47,145 bases of DNA from Mesorhizobium sp. (GTDB lineage Bacteria; Pseudomonadota; Alphaproteobacteria; Rhizobiales; Rhizobiaceae), in the NCBI RefSeq assembly GCF_017306585.1, contig NZ_JAFKIC010000132.1, forward strand, positions 1-47,145. Direction: 5' to 3'. A model generated the notes under the pieces. That model made no database searches. It was given only the letters and a program-made list of their open reading frames with translations, and was not told where the DNA came from. Shown here piece after piece: positions 17,929 through 26,840 of the stretch. Made by a program: the position numbers and the translations under genes. Each line of letters opens with the position of its first letter. Positions within the stretch are counted from its first letter, which is position 1.

Positions 17929-20574
17929 CTACGCCAGCGTACGCTCGACGATATCGCGCAGGTCCGCCGAAAGGTTTTCAGCGCTGGCGATCGACAGCAG
18001 TGCTTCCCTTGCCTTGGCCTGCCGGCCAGGTTCGAGCGAGCGCCAGGACCGCAACGCCGTGGCCAGCCGTGCCGCCACTTGCGGATTGCGCCTTTCGACC
18101 TCCAGCACTGTCTGTGCGAAGAACCGGTAGCCTTCGCCATCGGCTCTGTGGAAGCCGGTCTGGTTGGCGCTGGAGAATGTGCCGATCAGCGAGCGCACCC
18201 GGTTCGGATTGCCTATGGAGAAGGCGCGATGGGTGGTCAGGGCGCGAACCGTGTCCACCGCTTGCGGGCCTGGCACGCTCGCCTGGATCAGGAACCATTT
18301 GTCCATCACCAGCGGGTCGTTCGCATAGGCTTGTTCGAAAGCCGCCAGCGCCGCATTCGTCTCGGGCGAGCCGTGGTGACGATGTGCGAGCACGCTCAAC
18401 GCGGCCGCGCGGTCGGTCATGTTGGTCGCCGACTGGAAATGCCCCGCGGCGAGCGCCGCACCGCCCAGCAGCGCCGAGAGATAGTCGAGCAGGACGTTGC
18501 GCAGCGCGCGTCGCCCGGCGTTCGCTGCATCTGGGCTGAACGCGCCTTCGTCCGCGAGCTGGTCATAGAGCTGGGCGAAGGAGTCCCGGTTCGCCGTGGC
18601 GATCGCGAGCGCCAGGGCCTGCCTGGCGGCGTGAATGGCATCCGGGTCGATATTCCTGCCGATGTCGCGGGCGATGTCGGCGTCGCTCGGAAGCGACAGC
18701 GCCAATGCGCGATAGGCTGGCTCCAGCATCTCGTCCCCGGCGATAGCGCCGGCGAGTTCGATCAGCCTCGGCGGGAAATCGGGCTGCTTGCCGCCGAGAA
18801 TCTCGCGGAAGGCCGCGATCAGCGCATCGGTCAGCAGCGTGTTGAAGGCCTGCCAGCGCGAGAAGGCGTCGCTGTCGTGGCGGGCGAGGAAGAATTGGTC
18901 GTCCGCCTTCTGCTCCACCGACAGCGTGACAGGTGCTGAAAAGCCTCGGTTGAGCGATACTGCGGGACGTTCGGCGACGCCCGAAAAGCGCACGACATGG
19001 CGACGCTTGCGGACATGGATGACGCCGTCCTCGACGCTGGCGCCATCGACGCCGCTGTATTCGGCAGGTTTGCCGCCGGCGCCGATCAGGCCGAAGGCGA
19101 GCGGGATATGCATCAGTCGCTTGCGGCTCTCGGAAGGTGTGGGCGGCACCGACTGCTCGATCTCGAGGGTGAACTCCCGGGCGACCGGATTATGCGTCGA
19201 ACTGACAGTCAGGTTCGGCGTGCCGGCCTGATGGTACCAGAGCGCGAACTGCGACAGGTCGCGTCCCGACGCATCCTCGAACACCTTGATGAAATCCTCG
19301 ATCGTCGCGGCCTCGCCGTCGTGCCGCTCGAAATAGAGATCCATGCCGGCTCGGAAAGCCTCTGGCCCGACAATGGTGCGGATCATGCGCACCACCTCGG
19401 AGCCCTTTTCGTAGACTGTCGCCGTGTAGAAGTTGTTGATCTCGCGGTAGCGGCGCGGCCGCACCGGATGCGCGAGCGGACCCTGGTCCTCGGGAAACTG
19501 GTGGGCGCGCAGCGTGCGCACTTCGGCGATCCGCTTGACCGCCCGCGAGCGCTGGTCGGCGGAGAATTCATGATCGCGGAAGACGGTCAACCCTTCCTTC
19601 AGGCAGAGCTGGAACCAGTCGCGGCAAGTAATTCTGTTGCCTGTCCAATTGTGGAAGTACTCGTGCGCGATGATCGCCTCGATGTTGGCGAAGTCGGCGT
19701 CCGTCGCGGTCTCCCGGTCGGCCAGCACATATTTGTCGTTGAAGATGTTGAGGCCCTTGTTCTCCATCGCGCCCATGTTGAAGTCGGACACGGCGACGAT
19801 GTTGAAGACATCGAGATCGTATTCGCGTCCAAACGCCTCCTCGTCCCATCGCATGGATCGCTTCAGGGCATCCATCGCGTAACCGGCGAGCGCCTCCTTG
19901 CCCGGCTCGACATAAATGCCGAGTTCGACCTTGCGGCCAGACATGGTGACGAAACTGTCGGCCACCTGACCGAGATTGCCGGCCACCAGCGCGAACAGGT
20001 AGGACGGCTTGGGGAAGGGGTCGTGCCATATGGCATAGTGCCGGCCGCCGCCGAGATCACCCTTGTCGACCAGGTTGCCGTTGGACAGCAGCAGCGGCGC
20101 CTCGTCGCGCGGGGCTTCGATCCGCACGGTATAGACCGACAGGATGTCGGGCCGGTCGAGGAAATAGGTGATGCGGCGGAAACCCTCGGCCTCGCATTGC
20201 GTGCAATAGACATTGTTCGAGCGGTAGAGGCCCATCAGAGCGGCATTACCGTCAGGCGCCAGTTCGGTTTCGATCAGCAACTGGAAACGGCGCTGGGCCG
20301 GAGGCTTCAGAAGCGTCAACTGGTCGGGACTGGCCGCCAGCTCCGATGGTTTCACCATCTTGCCGTCGATCTCGATCCGCTTGAGCGAAAGCCCATCGCC
20401 GTCGAGCACGAGCGGTGACGAGCCAGTGACGCCTTGGCGACGCTCGATCGTCAGTATCGCGGTGACGGTGGTGGCCCGTGGTGAAAGGCGGAATTCAAGG
20501 TTGGTTTCCGGAATGAGGTAGTCGCTGGGGCGGTAGTCTTCGAGTTTGAAGACATGGCCTGTGTCAGTGCGCAT
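17929..20574 (-). CDS. pepN: Aminopeptidase N (M1 zinc metallopeptidase)
   Basis: An 881-residue cytoplasmic aminopeptidase that removes N-terminal residues from peptides. The M1 signatures are complete: exopeptidase motif GAMEN (268-272), zinc motif HEYFH (H304, E305, H308) with the third ligand E327 in KEGLTVFRD. The length and C-terminal helical domain are typical of the E. coli PepN type. The ATG at 20574 gives the usual short N-terminus before the first beta-domain. It is transcribed divergently from the EamA gene across a 201-bp gap and is followed on the same strand by the PAS kinase gene. Confidence 0.95.
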   Translation of the reverse strand: MRTDTGHVFKLEDYRPSDYLIPETNLEFRLSPRATTVTAILTIERRQGVTGSSPLVLDGDGLSLKRIEIDGKMVKPSELAASPDQLTLLKPPAQRRFQLLIETELAPDGNAALMGLYRSNNVYCTQCEAEGFRRITYFLDRPDILSVYTVRIEAPRDEAPLLLSNGNLVDKGDLGGGRHYAIWHDPFPKPSYLFALVAGNLGQVADSFVTMSGRKVELGIYVEPGKEALAGYAMDALKRSMRWDEEAFGREYDLDVFNIVAVSDFNMGAMENKGLNIFNDKYVLADRETATDADFANIEAIIAHEYFHNWTGNRITCRDWFQLCLKEGLTVFRDHEFSADQRSRAVKRIAEVRTLRAHQFPEDQGPLAHPVRPRRYREINNFYTATVYEKGSEVVRMIRTIVGPEAFRAGMDLYFERHDGEAATIEDFIKVFEDASGRDLSQFALWYHQAGTPNLTVSSTHNPVAREFTLEIEQSVPPTPSESRKRLMHIPLAFGLIGAGGKPAEYSGVDGASVEDGVIHVRKRRHVVRFSGVAERPAVSLNRGFSAPVTLSVEQKADDQFFLARHDSDAFSRWQAFNTLLTDALIAAFREILGGKQPDFPPRLIELAGAIAGDEMLEPAYRALALSLPSDADIARDIGRNIDPDAIHAARQALALAIATANRDSFAQLYDQLADEGAFSPDAANAGRRALRNVLLDYLSALLGGAALAAGHFQSATNMTDRAAALSVLAHRHHGSPETNAALAAFEQAYANDPLVMDKWFLIQASVPGPQAVDTVRALTTHRAFSIGNPNRVRSLIGTFSSANQTGFHRADGEGYRFFAQTVLEVERRNPQVAARLATALRSWRSLEPGRQAKAREALLSIASAENLSADLRDIVERTLA

Positions 20575-20775
20575 TCCCGGTTTTTTCCTGTCTTTTCCTG
20601 GGGCCGGACATGGGTCTGGCTAGTCCAAAATAGTTCGAAGTCCGCGCTCTTTACACGAAACAGGCCCTCGACAAAACTGCGACAGGGACTATTCAGGCCT
20701 TCTTTGCGGCATCGCCGTGGAAGTCGTATCGACACGCCGGCCTCATAGCCGGCAAATCAGGGACGCATCGCCAGC

Positions 20776-21741
20776 GTGACATCGACAGCGGGGGCGCAAC
20801 CAGAAACCATCGGCGGTCACGATACGCTGCGAGGCATTGCCCTCAAGATCGTCTCCGTGGCGGTGTTCGTCGGCATGCAGACCTGCATCAAGGCGGCCGG
20901 CGACGTGCCCGCCGGCCAGATCGTGTTCTTCCGTTCGTTCTTCGCCATCTTTCCGATCATGGCTTTCCTTGCCTTCAGGGGAAAGCTGGCCACCGCTTTC
21001 ACTACAAAACGGCCGTTCAATCACATCGCCCGCGGCGTCGTCGGCGTCGGTGCGATGGGGCTTGGCTTCTTCGCGCTGACCCGCCTGCCGTTGCCCGAGG
21101 CAATCACGCTGAACTATGCGCAGCCGCTGCTGGTGGTGGTGTTTTCCTCAATCTTCCTCGGCGAGGCGATCCGCTTCTATCGTTGGAGCGCTGTTGCCGT
21201 CGGCCTGGTCGGCGTACTCATCATCTCCTGGCCGGAATTGACGCTGCTGAATTCGGACGAGGCGCTCAACGACCAGGAAGTGCTGGGCGTGATCGCCGCG
21301 CTGGTCGCGGCGGCAATCTCGGCTGTTGCCATGCTTCTGGTGCGCAATCTCGTGCAGACGGAGAAGACGGCGACCATCGTTTTATGGTTCTCGTCGACGG
21401 CGAGCGTGCTGTCGCTGCTGACGCTGCCTTTCGGCTGGCAGGCACTAACCCCGTTGCAGGCGGTGCTGCTTGTCATGGCCGGCTTCTGCGGCGGGCTCGG
21501 CCAGATCCTGATGACGGCGGCCTATCGCCATGCCGAGGCCTCTGTCGTGGCGCCGTTCGAATACACCTCGATGATCCTCGGCGTCGTCGTCGGCTATTTC
21601 GTCTTCGGCGACGTGACCTCGCTCAGCACGCTGGTGGGCGGCGTGATCGTGGTGGCTGCCGGTATCTTCATCATCTGGCGTGAGCGTCAGCTTGGCCTGG
21701 AGCGCACGCGGACACGCAAGGCCGCCCTGCCGCAGGGGTGA
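20776..21741 (+). CDS. EamA/DMT-superfamily membrane transporter
   Basis: A 321-residue inner-membrane protein with about ten hydrophobic segments in two EamA repeats (about 20-155 and 175-305), the layout of drug/metabolite exporters. The substrate cannot be predicted. The start is a GTG; no ATG precedes the first membrane segment, and no clear ribosome site is visible. A perfect GCCGGC/GCCGGC hairpin (20736-20753) ends 22 bp before the start and could affect initiation. The TGA stop abuts the stop of the convergent XRE regulator with no spacer. Confidence 0.85.
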   Translation: MTSTAGAQPETIGGHDTLRGIALKIVSVAVFVGMQTCIKAAGDVPAGQIVFFRSFFAIFPIMAFLAFRGKLATAFTTKRPFNHIARGVVGVGAMGLGFFALTRLPLPEAITLNYAQPLLVVVFSSIFLGEAIRFYRWSAVAVGLVGVLIISWPELTLLNSDEALNDQEVLGVIAALVAAAISAVAMLLVRNLVQTEKTATIVLWFSSTASVLSLLTLPFGWQALTPLQAVLLVMAGFCGGLGQILMTAAYRHAEASVVAPFEYTSMILGVVVGYFVFGDVTSLSTLVGGVIVVAAGIFIIWRERQLGLERTRTRKAALPQG

Positions 21742-22557
21742 TCAGGAGCGTTCGGCCCGCTCCTTGCCCAGCCGCACCAGGACCGTCCGCGTCTGCTCGT
21801 CCGCCGGGAAAAAGGATTCGATCGCCAGCTCGGAAAGCGTGACGTCGAGCGGCGTGCCGAACACGGTGATGGTGCTGATGAAGGAGAGCACCGTATCGCC
21901 GTGGGCGAGCCGCAGCGGGTGCACGATGCCATCGGGTTCGACACGCGTCGGCCTGTTGCTCTTCAGCCCTGACGGATAGTCGCGCAATTCGCGCTCCAGA
22001 TCGATCAGCACGGCATCGCCGGTGGCATCGTTCTGATGCTTGAGGCGTTCCAGCAAATGCGTGCGCCATTCCTGCAGGTTGACGATGCGCGGCGCGATGC
22101 CGCCGGGGTGCAGGCTGAGGCGAAGCACGTTGACGGGTGGCGTCAGCAGCGAAGCCTCGGCGACATCGGCGAGGAAGGGAGCGATCGCCGCATTGGCCGA
22201 AACCAGGTTCCAGTGGCGGTCCACGGCCAGCGCGGGGAAGGGCTCATGTCCCTTGAGCACGATCTCGACGGCCGCCATCGCTGGCGCCAGCGTTTTGTCA
22301 CCGAGCGGCCTTTCGCTGAAGTTGGGCGCAAAGCCCGCCGCCAGCAGCAATTGATTGCGTTGCCGCAGCGGAATGGCCAGCTGCTCGGCCAGAAGCAGCA
22401 CCATGTCGCGCGAAGGCGCGGCGCGGCCGCTTTCGACGAAGCTCAGATGGCGCTGCGAAATCTCGGCTTCCATGGCGAGATCGAGCTGGCTCATGCGGCG
22501 GCGCGTGCGCCATTCGCGGATGAGGCTACCGGCTGAGGTTTGTGCTGCTGTTGTCAT
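21742..22557 (-). CDS. XRE-family regulator with MmyB-like C-terminal domain
   Basis: A 271-residue transcription factor. The N-terminal helix-turn-helix (about 12-70) contains RRMSQLDLAMEAEISQRHLS and VESGRAAPS, typical of XRE proteins. The C-terminal part (about 100-265) has the MmyB pattern (HEPFPALAVDRHWNLVSAN, NVLRLSLHPGG, LSFISTITVFGTPLDVT), a PAS-like ligand-binding fold. Members often sit next to and control an oxidoreductase or transporter; here the convergent neighbour is an EamA transporter. The ATG at 22557 gives the normal start; an in-frame codon at 22593 adds an atypical tail. Confidence 0.87.
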   Translation of the reverse strand: MTTAAQTSAGSLIREWRTRRRMSQLDLAMEAEISQRHLSFVESGRAAPSRDMVLLLAEQLAIPLRQRNQLLLAAGFAPNFSERPLGDKTLAPAMAAVEIVLKGHEPFPALAVDRHWNLVSANAAIAPFLADVAEASLLTPPVNVLRLSLHPGGIAPRIVNLQEWRTHLLERLKHQNDATGDAVLIDLERELRDYPSGLKSNRPTRVEPDGIVHPLRLAHGDTVLSFISTITVFGTPLDVTLSELAIESFFPADEQTRTVLVRLGKERAERS

Positions 22558-22611
22558 GCGGGGATGAGTAAGGCAGCTGCGGAAGCTATTCAATTACCTG
22601 CGAGGTCATCG

Positions 22612-23529
22612 TCAGCCGAGCGCCCGCAGTTTCGCCTTCACCTCAAGAAAATCACGCCATGCCAGTTTCTTGTGCGCGGGTGTGCGCAACAGATAGGCCG
22701 GGTGCAGCGTCGGCATCGCCGGAATGGCGATGCCGGATGCCGTGGTGTGGGCGCGCCAGTTGCCACGCAGCCGCAATATGCCTTCCGAGGTGTTGAGCAG
22801 CGTCTTGGCCGACGGGCCGCCGAGATTGACCAGCACTTTGGGATTGACCAGTTCGATCTGCCGCTCGATGAACGGCCGGCAGATTTCGGTCTCGTGCGGC
22901 GTCGGCGTGCGGTTGCCCGGCGGCCGCCACGGAATGACATTGGCGATGTAGACAGAGGTCCGGTCGAGCCCGATCGCCGCCAGCATGCGGTCGAGCAGCC
23001 GGCCGGAGCGGCCGACGAAGGGCAGGCCCTCTATATCCTCGTCCCGGCCGGGCGCTTCGCCGACCAGCATGAGCGTGGCCTCCGGATTGCCGTCGGCGAA
23101 TACGAGGTGCTTGGCGGTAGCCTTGAGGTTGCAGCCGTCGAAGGCTTCCATGTGCCGGCGCAGTTCCTCGAGCGTGGACGCGCTCGCCGCCATCTGCCGG
23201 GCGAGGGCTGCCTGGGCCTCGTCGGGAACGGCGGCGGTCGCGGTGCGCACCGGCGCATCGGGCACGTTGCTGGCATCCAGGCCGGGCGATGGCGCCTGTC
23301 GCTCTGTAATGCCGCCCTGGTCGGAGCGTGCGGGCGATGACGGGATTTCCTGGGACCTGCTTTCGCGGACGGGCGTGGTCGCCGCAGCCGGGCGCTCGGA
23401 TTGTTTCGGCCGGGAGGCTTCCGCGAACCGGTTGATGGGAGCGTCCTCCAACGCCTCGTCAACGCCCGCGCTGGCATAGAAGGCGAGCAGCTCGGCGATT
23501 TCGGCTGGGTTGCTGGAGGAGGCAATCAT
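22612..23529 (-). CDS. Family-4 uracil-DNA glycosylase
   Basis: A 305-residue DNA repair enzyme that removes uracil from DNA and normally carries a [4Fe-4S] cluster. The catalytic domain (about 125-303) has GEAPGRDEDIEGLPFVGRSG (about 157-176), NVIPWRPPGNRTPTP and the C-terminal uracil-binding motif TLHPAYLLR. Cysteines in GCNLKATA and ICRPFIE are candidate cluster ligands. The first 120 or so residues are Ala/Pro/Ser/Arg-rich and probably disordered; such extensions occur in alphaproteobacterial members. The start was set at the ATG giving MIASSSNP; the frame continues upstream to 23667 without support. Confidence 0.9.
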   Translation of the reverse strand: MIASSSNPAEIAELLAFYASAGVDEALEDAPINRFAEASRPKQSERPAAATTPVRESRSQEIPSSPARSDQGGITERQAPSPGLDASNVPDAPVRTATAAVPDEAQAALARQMAASASTLEELRRHMEAFDGCNLKATAKHLVFADGNPEATLMLVGEAPGRDEDIEGLPFVGRSGRLLDRMLAAIGLDRTSVYIANVIPWRPPGNRTPTPHETEICRPFIERQIELVNPKVLVNLGGPSAKTLLNTSEGILRLRGNWRAHTTASGIAIPAMPTLHPAYLLRTPAHKKLAWRDFLEVKAKLRALG

Positions 23530-23621
23530 GGCGCCACCATCGTCCGCGCGAGCATGATTTGCAAGTTTGCGAATGCCGAAAGCGGCGGTGAAAGCCGATC
23601 TACCCTCAAGAGGGGAGATCG

Positions 23622-24266
23622 CTATCCGGTCGGAATGCGGGGATCCTGCACCAGATAGAAGGTCCATCGCGGCGTGTAGTCGGTCATCAGGAATTCGAAA
23701 CTGGTGGTCTTCAATGGGTCGACCTTGCCGTTCCTGAACAGCAGCCGGTCATAGGGGTCGAAGTCGCGGTCGAAATCGGCGAAATTGCTCGACCAGATAT
23801 TGTCGGGCGTCTTGTTGCGCTGGTCGAACGAAAGCCCGTCCCCGAAGACGCTTGGCTGATTGAGTATTTCCTGAAGCTCGAACTGGAATTCGATCCAGGC
23901 CTGGCCGCTGTTGTTGAGCACGTCGAGGCGCATGTACATGATGCCGTTGGCGAACTCACCCGCCTTGCCGAATGCCTGGATCGGCTTCGTGGTGCGGATG
24001 GTCAGCGTCACCGGCGTCGCCGAATTCAGCTCTTCCGTGATGACCAGCGGATCGTCTCTGGTTCCGATGCCGGACGCTCCGGTGATGCGGAAGCCGCCAA
24101 GCTCGTCGGAGAAGGAATAGGCGCCCGTCGCCCAGACCCTCACTTCGTCGGCAGCGGCACGACCTGGCGCCGACGCCAGAAGAGCCAGCATAACCGCCCG
24201 GCTGGCCCGGCCGGGCGGGAAAAGAAAGCGCGTCGAAGGAAAGCCGGCAGGCCTGGGAATGCGCAT
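23622..24266 (-). CDS. Exported protein of unknown function
   Basis: A 214-residue protein I do not recognise. It has a long basic N-terminus followed by a hydrophobic segment and a likely signal cleavage site (APGRAAADEV, near residue 38). The mature part is rich in beta-prone sequence and aromatic residues, and contains two Asp-rich turns (FADFDRDFDPYDRLLF) that could bind a cation. No cysteines or catalytic motif are visible in the mature part. The start at 24266 is uncertain; a start nearer the hydrophobic core is possible. It lies between the glycosylase gene and the divergent ETF-QO gene. Confidence 0.65.
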   Translation of the reverse strand: MRIPRPAGFPSTRFLFPPGRASRAVMLALLASAPGRAAADEVRVWATGAYSFSDELGGFRITGASGIGTRDDPLVITEELNSATPVTLTIRTTKPIQAFGKAGEFANGIMYMRLDVLNNSGQAWIEFQFELQEILNQPSVFGDGLSFDQRNKTPDNIWSSNFADFDRDFDPYDRLLFRNGKVDPLKTTSFEFLMTDYTPRWTFYLVQDPRIPTG

Positions 24267-24487
24267 GGCGACAAGTATGGCCGATAAGCAAGCCGTCGAA
24301 CAATTGAAAAACGCGGGCGCCGGGAGCACCGAATAGATCCGACGGTTGGCCTTGCCGCACGGTGCGCGACTTTTTGGCCAAAACCGCATTGTCACGTATG
24401 CGCCGGTTTCCTGTCGCCAATTGATGCGCTATGCAGCGCAGGAGCCAGCAAGATACGCAACAGCGGCAAGCCAGTGCGGAGGGGTTG

Positions 24488-26167
24488 ATGAGCGATATCG
24501 AACGCGAAAGCATGGAATTCGACGTGGTCATCGTTGGCGCCGGTCCGGCCGGCCTGGCCGCCGCCATCCGCCTCAAGCAGGTCAATCCCGAGCTTTCCGT
24601 CGTCGTGCTGGAAAAGGGCGGCGAGGTCGGCGCTCATATCCTTTCAGGCGCCGTTGTCGATCCCGTCGGCATAGACCGGCTGCTGCCGGGCTGGCGCGAG
24701 GAGGAAGGCCACCCCTTCAAGACACCCGTCACGGCGGATCATTTCCTGGTGCTTGGCCCGGCCGGCTCCGTGCGCTTGCCCAACATCGTGATGCCGCCGC
24801 TGATGAACAATCATGGCAACTACATCGTCTCGCTCGGCAATGTCTGCCGCTGGCTGGCGACCAAGGCGGAAGCACTCGGCGTCGAGATCTATCCGGGATT
24901 TGCGGCGGCAAGCCTCGTCTACAACGATGCCGGCGCCGTCACTGGCGTGATTACCGGCGACATGGGCGTCGAGAAGGACGGCACGCATGGCCCGGCTTAC
25001 GCGCCCGGCATGGCGCTGATGGGCAAATATGTGCTGATCGGCGAGGGCGCGCGCGGCTCGCTCGCCAAGCAACTGATCGCCAGGTACAAGCTTTCCGAGG
25101 GTCGCGAGCCGGGCAAATACGGCATCGGCCTCAATGAACTCTGGCAGGTAAAGCCCGAAAACCACAAGCCGGGCCTTGTCCAGCATACCTTTGGCTGGCC
25201 GCTTGACCTCAAGACCGGCGGCGGTTCCTTCCTCTACCATCTGGAGGACAACCAGGTGGCGGTCGGCTTCGTCCTGCACCTGAACTACAAGAACCCTTAT
25301 CTGTCGCCCTTCGAGGAATTCCAGCGCTTCAAGACGCATCCCGCCATCGCCGGAACGTTCGAAGGGGCCAAGCGCATCGGCTATGGCGCGCGCGCCATCA
25401 CCGAGGGCGGCTGGCAGTCAGTGCCGAAACTGTCGTTCCCCGGCGGCGTGCTGATGGGCTGCTCGGCCGGCTTCGTCAACGTGCCGCGCATCAAGGGGTC
25501 CCACAATGCAGTGCTGTCAGGCATGCTGGCGGCCGACCATGTCGCGGAGGCAATCGCCGCCGGCCGCGCCAATGACGAACTCATGTCCTATGAGGAGGCC
25601 TGGCGCGCCACCGACATCGGCAAGGACCTGAAGAAGGTCCGCAACGTCAAGCCGCTGTGGTCGCGCTTCGGCACGGTTCTCGGCATCGGCCTCGGCGGGC
25701 TCGACATGTGGCTGAACACGCTGTTCGGGTTCTCGCCCTTTGGCACGCTCAAGCACGGCAAGGCCGACTATGCAGCGCTGGAGCCTGCCGCTCAGCACAA
25801 GAAGATCGCCTATCCGAAGCCGGATGGCGTGCTGACCTTCGACCGCCTGTCCTCGGTGTTCCTGTCCAACACCAACCATGAGGAAAACGAGCCGGTGCAC
25901 CTCGTCGTCGGCGACATGGCGCTGCAGCAGCGTTCCGAACACGATGTCTTCGCCGGACCTTCGACCCGCTATTGCCCGGCCGGCGTCTACGAATGGGTGG
26001 ACAAGGACGGCAACGCCGCCGCCGATCCGGCGGCAAAGGACGTGCGCTTCGTCATCAACGCGCAGAACTGCGTCCACTGCAAGACCTGCGACATCAAGGA
26101 TCCGAACCAGAACATCAACTGGGTTCCGCCGCAGGGCGGCGAGGGGCCGGTCTACCAGAATATGTAG
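24488..26167 (+). CDS. Electron transfer flavoprotein-ubiquinone oxidoreductase (ETF-QO)
   Basis: A 559-residue membrane-associated flavoprotein. It passes electrons from acyl-CoA and other dehydrogenases, via ETF, to ubiquinone. The FAD-binding GAGPAG motif is at 17-22. Near the C-terminus are the four [4Fe-4S] cysteines C496, C528, C531 and C534 (CPAGVYEW, NCVHCKTCDIKDP), and the protein ends with the family-typical GGEGPVYQNM. The start at 24488 follows GGAGGGG; an upstream ATG at 24431 is less suitable. It would serve the isovaleryl-CoA dehydrogenase encoded at 37.7-38.8 kb, among others (established role of the family). Confidence 0.95.
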   Translation: MSDIERESMEFDVVIVGAGPAGLAAAIRLKQVNPELSVVVLEKGGEVGAHILSGAVVDPVGIDRLLPGWREEEGHPFKTPVTADHFLVLGPAGSVRLPNIVMPPLMNNHGNYIVSLGNVCRWLATKAEALGVEIYPGFAAASLVYNDAGAVTGVITGDMGVEKDGTHGPAYAPGMALMGKYVLIGEGARGSLAKQLIARYKLSEGREPGKYGIGLNELWQVKPENHKPGLVQHTFGWPLDLKTGGGSFLYHLEDNQVAVGFVLHLNYKNPYLSPFEEFQRFKTHPAIAGTFEGAKRIGYGARAITEGGWQSVPKLSFPGGVLMGCSAGFVNVPRIKGSHNAVLSGMLAADHVAEAIAAGRANDELMSYEEAWRATDIGKDLKKVRNVKPLWSRFGTVLGIGLGGLDMWLNTLFGFSPFGTLKHGKADYAALEPAAQHKKIAYPKPDGVLTFDRLSSVFLSNTNHEENEPVHLVVGDMALQQRSEHDVFAGPSTRYCPAGVYEWVDKDGNAAADPAAKDVRFVINAQNCVHCKTCDIKDPNQNINWVPPQGGEGPVYQNM

Positions 26168-26220
26168 CAGGACCGGCGGCGGCCCGCCGCGGATCTTGCG
26201 GTGACGGAAAGGAAATGGAT

Positions 26221-26820
26221 ATGCGTTTCGCGACGCTTTCAGCTCTGGCCGCCATCACCGCATTGTCGGGTTTCGCGTCTGCCGCGCAGGCGGACGTCAA
26301 GGTTCTGGTCAAGACGCAGACATACGACGTTGCCGGCGCCACGGGCGAGGCGCTCATCCGATCCATGGATCGCAATGGTCCCAGGCACGGTTTCATGGCC
26401 CGGGCCATCGCCCAGACCAGCTACACCAAGGACTGGGACTTCGACTTCGCCAAGTCCAGGGGGGCCTGCCGTATCGCGAAGGCGAATGGTACGCTCAATC
26501 TGACTTTCACTTACCCGCGTGTCACTTCCGTACTGCCTCCACCCCTCGATCGCCGCTGGGCCCGGTTTTTTGAAGGGGTGCGCAAGCACGAGGAAACACA
26601 TGGCGAGATCGCCAGGCAGATGATGCAGGCGACCGAGAAGACGCTTACCGGGTTGGCGGTTCCCAATGACCCGGAATGTTCCCAGACGCGCCGCGAGGCC
26701 CGCAAGCGCATAGCCGAGGTCTTTGATGAGTACGAGGCCAGGCAGAACGCTTTCGACGCCCGCGAGCACAGGGAAGGCGGTCACGTCGAGTACCTGGTCG
26801 ACGCCCTCGAGAAGTCTTAG
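26221..26820 (+). CDS. Exported DUF922-like zinc-protease-related protein
   Basis: A 199-residue predicted secreted protein. Signal peptide about 1-24 (SAAQA-DV). It contains a zincin motif HEETH (H123, E124, H127) in the context VRKHEETHGEIARQM, as in the DUF922 family of predicted secreted zinc-dependent proteases. Two cysteines (C83 in GACRIAK and one in ECSQTRR) may form a disulfide. The ATG at 26221 has GGAAAGGA about 8 bases upstream; an ATG two codons earlier (26215) is also possible. It starts 53 bp after ETF-QO in the same direction. Protease activity is inferred from the motif only. Confidence 0.8.
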   Translation: MRFATLSALAAITALSGFASAAQADVKVLVKTQTYDVAGATGEALIRSMDRNGPRHGFMARAIAQTSYTKDWDFDFAKSRGACRIAKANGTLNLTFTYPRVTSVLPPPLDRRWARFFEGVRKHEETHGEIARQMMQATEKTLTGLAVPNDPECSQTRREARKRIAEVFDEYEARQNAFDAREHREGGHVEYLVDALEKS

Positions 26821-26840
26821 CGGCTTTTGGGGACGAAGGC

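Noticed and set aside
17727-18140. Upstream extension of the PAS kinase frame to 18140
   Set aside because: It would overlap the end of pepN in another frame and has no homology. The ATG at 17726 has a good ribosome site.
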